A stretch of DNA of 64,000 bases from an uncultured Anaerolineales bacterium (GTDB lineage Bacteria; Chloroflexota; Anaerolineae; Anaerolineales; Villigracilaceae), in the NCBI GenBank assembly GCA_937928015.1, contig CALFXA010000051.1:1-64000 (forward strand), written 5' to 3'. A model generated the notes under the pieces. It did no database searches. It was not told the DNA's origin and worked only from the letters and a program-made list of their open reading frames with translations. A program made the position numbers and the translations under genes. Shown piece by piece: positions 57,572 to 64,000 of this stretch (positions are counted from its first letter, which is position 1; each line of letters begins with the position of its first letter).

Positions 57572-59316
57572 GACGCACTCCACAATAAAATTCCCAGCAC
57601 CACCACCAAAGCGCCGATGATGCCGACCACGTTCCAGTTCATCTCGCCCGTCTGGGTCTTCTGCATCGCCGAGGCGGATTGGGACATGAGTTTGACGACC
57701 TGCTGATTCAACCAATCCAGGCCAAAGCTCTCGCGGCTGAGTGCTTCCAGCGCCGCGGGTACGGGACCCGTCGCCTGCTTCCTGACCATCCAACTGATCG
57801 CCAGCCCCAGCGCCACTACGCCCAACGCGATGTAGGTGGCGGGCGCAAGGAAGATTTCCTCGGCCAGCGTGTCCAGTGTCAACACGTGGAATTCATGGAA
57901 CGGCAGGGTCCGTTCGAGCAGCGAGGAGAAAGGACCCGCCAGCAGCCAGGTGGTCAGCGAACCAACCGCCAGAATGCCGAGTGAGACCTTCATGGCCGTG
58001 CCCGCGTCATGCGCGTGCAGGGCCTCGCGCGGCTCGCCGAAGAAGACCATCCAGGTCATGCGCAGGGTGTAGAAAGCCGTCAGGCCCGCGCCGATCAACA
58101 TGCCGATGTGGGCCCACAGCGGCGTGTGCAGCAAACCCTCTTCGAGGATAAGTTCCTTGCTCCAGAAGCCGTTCATGATGGGCAGGCCCGCCAGCGCCAG
58201 CGCGCCGAGAATGAAGACATTGCGCACGAAGGGCATCTGCTTGCCGAGGCCGCCCATGCGGCGCATGTCACGCGTGCCCGCGCTGTGGATGACCGAGCCC
58301 GCCGCCAGGAACAGCAAGGCCTTGAAGACCGCGTGGCTCAGGAGATGGAACTGGCTGGCGAAGATTCCGCCCGCGCCGATGGCGTAGACCATGTAGCCCA
58401 ACTGGCTGACGGTCGAGTAGGCCAGCGCACGCTTGAGGTCCATGGCAGTCAGCGCCATAACGGCTGTAATAAGCGCCGAGATCATGCCCACCAGCATCAC
58501 CGCGAAGGTCCAGCCAGGGACGTGTTCGAAGACAGGGTAAAAACGAGCGAGAAGATACACGCCCGCGTTGACCATCGTGGCCGCGTGGATCAGGGCGCTG
58601 ATGGGCGTCGGCGCTTCCATCGCGTCGGGCAGCCAGGTGTGGAACGGGAACTGCGCCGACTTAGCCGCCGCCGCCAGCAGGAAACCAAAACCCATCACGG
58701 CCAGCAGGTTCGGGGTCAGCTCGGAGAAGCGGGCCAACAGGTCGGGGATCTGATAGGTGCCCAAAGTCCCAAACACGGTCAGGGCACCCGCCAGGAGTCC
58801 CACGCCGCCAAACTGGGTGATGATGAGCGCCTTCATGCCGCCCGCCACCGCCTTGGGGTCGTCGTTGTAGAACGAGATCAGCGCGTACGAGCACAGCGCC
58901 GTAATTTCCCAGAAGAAGAACAGGAAGAGCAAATTGCTGGTCAACACCAGGCCCGTCATCGCGCCGATGAAGAGCAGCACAAAAGTGTAGAAGCGGCCCA
59001 GTTGATGCTCGCCGTGCATGTAATCGACGGCGAAGAGCACAGCCAGCGAACCGACCACACAGGCGATGGCCGCCAGCGCCACGGACAGGCCGTCGGCAAT
59101 GAAAGTCAGCTCGCCGAAGAGCTTGCCCATCGGCAGGGAAAACGCCACGTCGCTGGAGGCCTGCGGGATGAGGATCAGCGAAACGATGCCAGCCAGCACA
59201 GAAAAAGAGACAGCCAGCCCGTGTTGCCATTTCGGACGGCTGTCCCCGACGCGCCAGACTACGAGCGCGCCCAACCAGGGGACGAGGATCAAAGAAGGAA
59301 CAAGAAGGCCAGTCAT
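57568..59316 (-). CDS. Antiporter-like membrane subunit, NuoL/MrpA-like
   Basis: 582 aa, about fifteen helices. The conserved acid in F-F-F-W-E-I-T-A (helix 5), A-K-S-A-Q-F-P-F-H-T-W-L-P-D-A-M near 245 and S-T-V-S-Q-L-G-Y-M near 320 form the ion path. The C-terminal amphipathic HL helix of NuoL appears shortened. Start ATG 59316, three bases after the K-like gene's end. Second ion pump of the complex. Confidence 0.93.
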   Translation of the reverse strand: MTGLLVPSLILVPWLGALVVWRVGDSRPKWQHGLAVSFSVLAGIVSLILIPQASSDVAFSLPMGKLFGELTFIADGLSVALAAIACVVGSLAVLFAVDYMHGEHQLGRFYTFVLLFIGAMTGLVLTSNLLFLFFFWEITALCSYALISFYNDDPKAVAGGMKALIITQFGGVGLLAGALTVFGTLGTYQIPDLLARFSELTPNLLAVMGFGFLLAAAAKSAQFPFHTWLPDAMEAPTPISALIHAATMVNAGVYLLARFYPVFEHVPGWTFAVMLVGMISALITAVMALTAMDLKRALAYSTVSQLGYMVYAIGAGGIFASQFHLLSHAVFKALLFLAAGSVIHSAGTRDMRRMGGLGKQMPFVRNVFILGALALAGLPIMNGFWSKELILEEGLLHTPLWAHIGMLIGAGLTAFYTLRMTWMVFFGEPREALHAHDAGTAMKVSLGILAVGSLTTWLLAGPFSSLLERTLPFHEFHVLTLDTLAEEIFLAPATYIALGVVALGLAISWMVRKQATGPVPAALEALSRESFGLDWLNQQVVKLMSQSASAMQKTQTGEMNWNVVGIIGALVVVLGILLWSAS

Positions 59317-59317
59317 C

Positions 59318-59623
59318 CTAACCTCGCAGGGAAGAGATCTTCGGGATGTCGAGCGTACCGAAGCGGATGCGTACCTGCACTGCCAGCGCCAGCGCCACCA
59401 CGGCCACGATTGTGTCGGCCACGATAATCGTCGCCGCCACGCTCTCGCCGATGCCAGGATGTCCGCTGACATTACCCGCCACCACGAAGGCCAGCACCAC
59501 CGATTTGACCAGCAGTTGCAGCACCACCACGATCTTGATCAGGTTGCGGGTGATGAGCAGACCGTACAGCCCAACACCGAGCAGGCAGGCCACAGTGACA
59601 ATCAACACATTGAACAAAGTCAT
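59318..59623 (-). CDS. NuoK/MrpC-like membrane subunit
   Basis: 101 aa, three helices. The acidic residues G-I-G-E-S-V-A-A and D-T-I-V-A-V correspond to the proton-path acids of NuoK/MrpC. Start ATG 59623. It is packed between the J-like and L-like genes with two-base gaps. Confidence 0.9.
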   Translation of the reverse strand: MTLFNVLIVTVACLLGVGLYGLLITRNLIKIVVVLQLLVKSVVLAFVVAGNVSGHPGIGESVAATIIVADTIVAVVALALAVQVRIRFGTLDIPKISSLRG

Positions 59624-59625
59624 GA

Positions 59626-60204
59626 TTAGACCTCCGACTTGGGGGCCAGTTCGGGCTTGTGCAGACCCGCTTCCTGGTGAGCGATCACCGCGCTGACAGA
59701 TTCCAGCACCTCGGGTTCGATCTCGTCCTCGGTGACGGTCTGGCTCTCGGTCAACAGACCGAGGATGCCCAGCACGCCCGAGAAGATCAACACGATCTGA
59801 ATCCACACGTCGAGGGCGCGCTGTTTCCAGAGCACGTCCACCAGCAACAGGTCACGCGTGGCCTGCGGGAGCGGCAGCATCGGCAGCGTCATCCAGCCGA
59901 CCAGCCCCGCCGCCGCAACCACCAGCACGAAGGCCAACGGCTTGGGAATGTACGAGGGCGGGTCCTGCGTGTCCTCGCCCACCATGCTCAGGGCGTAGAC
60001 CAGCAGCACGGTCACCAAGCCCGCGCCCACGCTCAACTCGATCACGGCCACTTCGGTCGCGCCGAGCAGGAACAACATCACCGAGACCAGCGCGCTGACC
60101 ACGGCCAGGTACAGCGCGGAAGCCAGCAAACGCGGCGACCGCACTGCCTTGTATGCGCAAAATACCGCGCCCAAACTTAGAAGTACGTACGGGACGATTT
60201 CCAT
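59626..60204 (-). CDS. NuoJ/MrpB-like (DUF4040-type) membrane subunit
   Basis: 192 aa, five helices with an acidic C-tail of about 45 residues. A-T-E-V-A-V-I-E-L-S-V-G-A-G near 50 with the helix break is typical of NuoJ and of MrpB/DUF4040 modules. First gene of the ten-gene hydrogenase operon. GGAGAG lies nine bases upstream. A TGTGA-N6-TCACA palindrome lies 59-74 bases before the start. Confidence 0.88.
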   Translation of the reverse strand: MEIVPYVLLSLGAVFCAYKAVRSPRLLASALYLAVVSALVSVMLFLLGATEVAVIELSVGAGLVTVLLVYALSMVGEDTQDPPSYIPKPLAFVLVVAAAGLVGWMTLPMLPLPQATRDLLLVDVLWKQRALDVWIQIVLIFSGVLGILGLLTESQTVTEDEIEPEVLESVSAVIAHQEAGLHKPELAPKSEV

Positions 60205-60262
60205 TTGTATAGACTCTCCATCATTCCACTGATAAGTCTAGTCGTGTTATTCCCCCTTGTTA
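60205..60262 (-). promoter_or_regulatory. Leader of the hydrogenase operon
   Basis: AT-rich DNA between the CRP-like site and the first gene. No clear -10 was fixed; AATAAC and TTATCA are weak options on the - strand. Confidence 0.3.
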
Positions 60263-60278
60263 TGTGAAAATAATCACA
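60263..60278. promoter_or_regulatory. CRP-type operator TGTGA-N6-TCACA
   Basis: TGTGA (60263-60267), six bases AAATAA, TCACA (60274-60278): both half-sites are perfect. It lies upstream of the hydrogenase operon, centred about 66 bases from its start codon, a position suited to activation. The Crp/Fnr protein at 29346 has the matching R-E-x-V-x-R recognition helix. Confidence 0.7.
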
Positions 60279-60368
60279 AAATGTCATGCTGTCCTTCCTG
60301 ATATTTGTTACATCAATGGTCGTCAATAAGTCGAGATAATGGAAGGGATGCCTGACTATTAGGAGGAA

Positions 60369-60397
60369 CAAAAAAGCCAGAGAATGGCCTCTCTGGC
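60369..60397 (-). terminator. Terminator of the gene at 60419
   Basis: GCCAGAGA (60376-60383) and TCTCTGGC (60390-60397); six T follow on the - strand. Confidence 0.9.
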
Positions 60398-60418
60398 TTC
60401 AAGGTCATGCCCAGCCCG

Positions 60419-60928
60419 TTATTTTCGTCGCGGGATCAACCCACCCAGAAGCGCAACCAAAATCCCCGCGAAAAACAGGAAAAACTTGGCCGAGGCACAG
60501 CCCGCCGCCACCCCAGGCCAGGGATCGGAGGGCCCGTTCGAGAGGATTTTCCACAGTGCGACGTTTTCCACCGCGTCGAAGGCGGCCGCAGCAAACGCCC
60601 CCCAGCCTGCCACCGCGCCCAGGGATTTCAGCCAGCCCGCGTGACGTCCTGCCGCGAGCAGGGACGCGAGTGCAATCGCCATCGCGTAGACGGGCATGAA
60701 CAGGTAGTCGAAGCCCAGGCCGAAGGCGGCCTTCAGGCGCGCGGCCTCATCCCAGGTTTTCAGGATGTCGGCCGCGTTCTTCGTGCTGCCCGCCAACTCG
60801 TAGGCGACGATTCCGCCTGGCACGTCGATGAAGCGGAAGATCACGAAAATCAATACCGTCGCCGCCAGGAAAAATATAAAGAGCGGCTTTCGCAGCGAAC
60901 CGGGAACAAACTCGAGCGGATGTCTCAT
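60419..60928 (-). CDS. Membrane protein, unknown
   Basis: 169 aa from ATG 60928. Four helices (about 15-35, 68-90, 98-115 and 140-162). F-D-Y-L-F-M-P-V-Y and D-A-V-E-N-V-A-L are the most conserved-looking parts, but I do not recognise the family. It follows the GNAT gene by 24 bases on the same strand, so the two are probably co-transcribed, with a strong terminator behind. Confidence 0.68.
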   Translation of the reverse strand: MRHPLEFVPGSLRKPLFIFFLAATVLIFVIFRFIDVPGGIVAYELAGSTKNAADILKTWDEAARLKAAFGLGFDYLFMPVYAMAIALASLLAAGRHAGWLKSLGAVAGWGAFAAAAFDAVENVALWKILSNGPSDPWPGVAAGCASAKFFLFFAGILVALLGGLIPRRK

Positions 60929-60952
60929 GGCAATTCCTGACAAACGCAGGGG

Positions 60953-62089
60953 CTATCCTTCCAGCGTCTTCCGAAACACGCGATAATTCTTGTATTCCAC
61001 GCCGTTCAGGTTCCTCAGGTCGGCGCGCATCTGCTCCGCGGACTCGGCCACCTGGGTCATCTCCACGTGACTGAACTGGCGGAATTCCAGCAGGGTGCGC
61101 CCCATCTCGGAGTACAGCAGCGCGTTGCCGCCCTTGCCGTGATACTCGGGCAGGATGCCCATGCCATTGACCGCCACGGTGCGGGTACGGCGCATCTCCA
61201 GCAGCAGGTCCGCCAGCGTGAACGGATTCAGCTTGCCCCTGGCGCGCTGCAGGGCCGCCGACACGTCGTGGAAGGCGAACAGGAAGCCGACCGCTTCGTC
61301 GCCGTGGGTGACGATCTTGATCAGGCGGTGGTCGGCCACGGTCAGGATGTTCTCGACCACAAAGTCGATCTCGCGCTTGGTGAACGGGAAATATTCCCAG
61401 TTGTTGACGAAGGCTTTGTTATAGGCTTCCCCAATCTTGTCCGCCCAGCCGACCAATTCCTTTTTACTCTTGAACTTCTTGACCGCCAGCCCGCTGCGCT
61501 CGGCGGCACGGCGCGCGATGCGCTCCACCCGCTCGGGGATCTGGAACTTATCGGCGGGCAGGTAGCAGGAGACGAAGTCTACTTCCTTGACGAAGCCCTG
61601 CGCCTCGATCAGCTCCTGATAATAGGGATAGTTATAGGCGAGCATGGTCATGGTCTGGCGATGCTCGAAGCCGAGCACCTGGATGCCGTACCCATCCAGC
61701 GGACCCATGCCCTTCGGCCCGACGGCGCAATCCAGCCCGCGCGTTTTGGCCCACTCGAAGACGGTGTTGAACAAAGCCGCGGCGGCCTCGGGGTCGTTCT
61801 CGCACTCGAAGAAGTAGAAGTTGGCTTCCTTCGCGTGATGATACTGATTGAAGGGACGATTCTCGATGGCGGCGATGCGGCCCACATCGCGACCGTCACG
61901 CACGGCCAGGAAGAACTCCACGTCGGAATGCTCGTAAAAGGGATGCTTCTGCGGGTTGAGCTGGTTGTACGCGTCCAGGTTGAGCGGCGGCACCCACTGC
62001 GGACAGTCTCGATACAGGCGATGCGGAAGTTCCACAAAACGGCGCACCTGGGCTTTATTGGCGGTATCTACCTTTTCGATGCTAAGCAT
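60953..62089 (-). CDS. GNAT-fold acyltransferase-like protein
   Basis: 378 aa from ATG 62089. N-terminal W-V-P-P-L near 31 and F-L-A-V-R-D-G-R-D-V-G-R-I-A-A near 62 form the first GNAT lobe. V-A-V-N-G-M-G-I-L-P-E-Y-H-G-K-G-G-N near 310 is the acyl-CoA loop (Q/R-x-x-G-x-G/A-type). The double-lobe layout resembles acyl-CoA N-acyltransferases of peptidoglycan- or lipid-related families. Substrate unknown. Confidence 0.78.
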   Translation of the reverse strand: MLSIEKVDTANKAQVRRFVELPHRLYRDCPQWVPPLNLDAYNQLNPQKHPFYEHSDVEFFLAVRDGRDVGRIAAIENRPFNQYHHAKEANFYFFECENDPEAAAALFNTVFEWAKTRGLDCAVGPKGMGPLDGYGIQVLGFEHRQTMTMLAYNYPYYQELIEAQGFVKEVDFVSCYLPADKFQIPERVERIARRAAERSGLAVKKFKSKKELVGWADKIGEAYNKAFVNNWEYFPFTKREIDFVVENILTVADHRLIKIVTHGDEAVGFLFAFHDVSAALQRARGKLNPFTLADLLLEMRRTRTVAVNGMGILPEYHGKGGNALLYSEMGRTLLEFRQFSHVEMTQVAESAEQMRADLRNLNGVEYKNYRVFRKTLEG

Positions 62090-62238
62090 GAGACGACTCC
62101 CTGGAGCAAAGATAAGTTCGGGTTTAAGTATATAACAGAAACCGCGCGAAGAGGTCGCCTTATTATCTATTCGGAAAGACCGTGTACCGCAACGCCCGCC
62201 AACATCTATGACCGAAGACAGTGGAGTAAAATCCTTGC

Positions 62239-62622
62239 ATGCCTTCACGAAGAACAACGCCCAAGGGGTATCAACTTGCTCACGAACTTCGCAAGGAACC
62301 CACGCCCGCAGAATCAAAATTGTGGGCATACCTTCGCGGAGACCAGTTGGGCGTAAATTTTAGAAGGCAACATGCCATTGGCAAGTATGTCCCCGATTTC
62401 TGCTGCATTAAGAGGAAACTCATCATCGAATTGGACGGCAGCCAGCACCTGGAGCAGGAAACGTATGACGCCGAAAGAACTGAATATTTTAGATCTTTGG
62501 GTTACAGGGTCATCCGTTTCTGGAATCATGAGGTGATGAACGATATCAACGGGGTCATTCGAGCAATCCAAATGGCGCTGGAAGATCACCCCCACCCTCC
62601 TCCCCCAAATGCGACAAGTTAA
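62239..62622 (+). CDS. DUF559 endonuclease-like protein
   Basis: 127 aa. R-K-x-x-T-P-A-E-x-x-L-W near residue 18, F-R-R-Q-H near 41, Y-V-P-D-F-C near 50 and L-I-I-E-L-D-G-S-Q-H near 61 are the DUF559 pattern, a PD-(D/E)XK nuclease-fold family related to very-short-patch repair nucleases. The active acids D and E-x-D are present. Role unknown; often found as a solitary mobile gene. Its end runs into the palindrome at 62599. Confidence 0.9.
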   Translation: MPSRRTTPKGYQLAHELRKEPTPAESKLWAYLRGDQLGVNFRRQHAIGKYVPDFCCIKRKLIIELDGSQHLEQETYDAERTEYFRSLGYRVIRFWNHEVMNDINGVIRAIQMALEDHPHPPPPNATS

Positions 62623-62665
62623 CTATTCTTGTCAACAGAAGTAGTCAAGTCGCATTTGGGGGAGG
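62599..62665. repeat. Palindromic element CCTCCCCCAAATGCGAC
   Basis: A perfect 17-bp arm pair (62599-62615 and 62649-62665) encloses 33 bases. It shares its CCTCCCCCAAA core with 44418-44450. The left arm contains the last codons of the DUF559 gene. Confidence 0.78.
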
Positions 62666-62905
62666 TGCCCCGCCGAAGGCAGGGGCGGAGGGGGTTGCTC
62701 ACCTGTTGGCGCAGGAAGGATTCATGTATTGCCTTTCAAACTCATAAGCACTCAGATATTCTTCACCAGCATCGCCTTACTCTCTCCTTTTGCCTACACG
62801 ACGCACAATTCATGCAACTTGTCACCCAAATCCCCTCACGCCTGTAATGATGAAGAAAACCTCGTCCATGCTATACTTGCCGCATCTCTCTTAAAAGGAT
62901 ACCCG
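62666..62905. other. Intergenic region
   Basis: GC-rich GGCGGAGGGGG tail of the palindromic element, then AT-rich DNA. TATACT at 62872-62877 is a possible -10 for the aminopeptidase gene. No gene is seen. Confidence 0.4.
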
Positions 62906-64000
62906 ATGTCCTCTTTTGACGAACTCCTGAACCAGTACGCCAAGTTGATCATCCATGTGGGCCTGAACCTGCGCCAGGGTCAGCGTCTGGTCATCAACAA
63001 CGCCTCCACGCGCGGGGTGCCGCTGTACGCCGCCCCGTTGGTCCGCGCGGTGGCGCGCGAGGCCTATCAGGCGGGCGCCCGCTATGTGGACGTGATCTGG
63101 AACGACGAGGAGTTGATCCGCACCCGTGTGCAGTACGCGCCCCAAGGCACCTTCGGCGAGTACTCCGATTCGCACGTCAGCGCCCTGATGGACGTGGTCG
63201 AAAAGGGCGACGCCATGTTGACCATCCGCTCGAACAACCCCGACCTGTTGAGCGACCTGGACCCTGAGCGGGTCGGCGCGATGCAGAAGACCCACCTCGA
63301 AAAATTCGCCCCCGTGGGGATGGGCGTGACGAGCAACAAGATCAACTGGCTGGTGGTGACCGCCTCCTCGCCCGAGTGGGCCGTCAAGGTCTTCCCCGAC
63401 CTGCCGCGCGAGCAGGCCTTCGACAAATTGTGGGACGCCATCTTCCAGATCACCCGCTCCGACCGTCCCGACCCCGTGGCGGCATGGGAGGAACACGTCC
63501 AGAACCTGCTCAAGCACGCCAATTATCTGACCGCCAAAAGCTACCGCGCCCTGCACTACAAAGCCCCAGGCACCGATCTGACCGTCGGCCTGCCACGCGG
63601 ACATCGCTGGATCAGCGCCCGCGAGCACGCCCAGAACGGCATCGAGTTCATCGCCAACCTGCCGACCGAGGAGGTCTTCACCCTGCCCCACCGCGACCAG
63701 GTGGACGGCGTGGTCAGCGCCTCGATTCCGCTCAGCTACAGCGGCACCCTGCTGGAAGATTTCAGCCTGACCTTCGAGAAGGGCCGCGTGACCAAGGTCA
63801 GCGCGAAGAAGGGCGAGGCCACGCTCAAGAAGCTGGTCGAGACCGACGAGGGCGCGTCGCACCTCGGCGAGGTGGCGCTGGTGCCATTCTCGTCGCCCAT
63901 CTCCCAGCGCGGACACCTCTTCTACGACCCGCTCATCGACGAGAATGCCTCCTGTCACCTGGCGGTGGGACGCGCCTACCGCATCAACCTGGACGGTGCG
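62906..64000 (+). CDS. M29 family aminopeptidase, cut by window end
   Basis: The first 365 codons are open to the window edge with no stop; the gene needs about 45 more. ATG 62906 has AAAGGAT six bases upstream. L-R-Q-G-Q-R-L-V-I near 24, N-L-P-T-E-E-V-F-T-L-P-H-R near 252, L-G-E-V-A-L-V near 318 and the H of A-S-C-H-L-A-V-G near 350 match the metal ligands of thermophilic M29 aminopeptidases (AmpS/AmpT/PepS). It removes N-terminal residues from peptides in the cytoplasm with Co2+ or Zn2+. Confidence 0.93.
   Translation, partial: MSSFDELLNQYAKLIIHVGLNLRQGQRLVINNASTRGVPLYAAPLVRAVAREAYQAGARYVDVIWNDEELIRTRVQYAPQGTFGEYSDSHVSALMDVVEKGDAMLTIRSNNPDLLSDLDPERVGAMQKTHLEKFAPVGMGVTSNKINWLVVTASSPEWAVKVFPDLPREQAFDKLWDAIFQITRSDRPDPVAAWEEHVQNLLKHANYLTAKSYRALHYKAPGTDLTVGLPRGHRWISAREHAQNGIEFIANLPTEEVFTLPHRDQVDGVVSASIPLSYSGTLLEDFSLTFEKGRVTKVSAKKGEATLKKLVETDEGASHLGEVALVPFSSPISQRGHLFYDPLIDENASCHLAVGRAYRINLDGA

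Noticed and set aside
53480..60204. The subunit cluster as respiratory complex I
   Set aside because: The large subunit keeps all four NiFe cysteines, and NuoE/F/G are missing; HycI lies in the operon.
62891..63958. A 355-codon frame on the - strand
   Set aside because: It is antisense to the M29 aminopeptidase, which has a Shine-Dalgarno site and clear family motifs.
1..64000. tRNA or rRNA genes
   Set aside because: No T-loop GTTCGAATC-type pattern with flanking stems and no rRNA-like stretch was noticed while reading; a tRNAscan-SE run would settle it.

Overview
The window reads as the left end of an assembled contig from a high-GC bacterium, most likely Chloroflexota (class Anaerolineae). 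That assignment is an inference from gene content and style, because there is no rRNA gene here: S-layer-homology proteins, Pro/Thr-rich TPTP linkers behind lipoboxes, a Crp/Fnr regulator, a group 4 [NiFe] hydrogenase, an M29 aminopeptidase and a fused hydrogenase C/D subunit. The first 47 bases are not genomic. They match an Illumina P7/TruSeq adapter with its index.

The most notable content is two integron-type gene-cassette arrays without an integrase in the window (CALIN-like). Array A (about 48-12165) and array B (about 22907-26192, perhaps to 27.2 kb) consist of visibly AT-rich genes, all on the + strand, separated by imperfectly palindromic elements of about 96-132 bp that begin RYYYAAC and end GTTRRRY. 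In every cassette where both sites are intact (ten of ten), the 7-base core at the cassette's 5' edge is the exact reverse complement of the RYYYAAC box of that cassette's own downstream element. This often fails for the box at the other end of the same linear element. That is the signature of attC sites cut at G|TT and recombined as circular cassettes. Cargo is mainly membrane proteins and lipoproteins, with two proteins carrying HEPN-type R-x4-H motifs, a PD-(D/E)XK-like protein, an RDD protein, a GT87-like mannosyltransferase and a 2.1 kb Tat-lipoprotein heparinase II/III. The right end of array A is decayed and abuts 29 codons of a truncated chromosomal gene.

Between and after the arrays the DNA is GC-rich and dense in genes. 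12.3-22.8 kb holds a DEAD-box helicase, a histidine phosphatase, a GT-C-like membrane protein, an EamA transporter, two tandem 521-aa SLH proteins, a P-loop kinase-like protein and a cytochrome P450. 27.9-52 kb holds a MATE transporter, a three-gene Crp/Fnr operon, priA, a MEMO1-family protein, an ECF sigma/anti-sigma pair with a Nudix hydrolase, an S-component-like protein coupled to an HD-GYP protein, greA-lysS, a PIG-L deacetylase, a PilZ protein, a GH13 enzyme with a histone-H1-like tail, and a sensor histidine kinase.

51.7-60.2 kb is a ten-gene minus-strand operon for a membrane-bound group 4 [NiFe] hydrogenase: antiporter-like subunits, small subunit, fused C/D large subunit with both [NiFe] cysteine motifs, H-like subunit, 2x[4Fe-4S] subunit and a HycI-type maturation protease. 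A perfect TGTGA-N6-TCACA palindrome lies about 66 bp upstream. The Crp/Fnr protein in this window has a CRP-type recognition helix (R-E-x-V-x-R) suited to that half-site. The window ends inside an M29 aminopeptidase gene.
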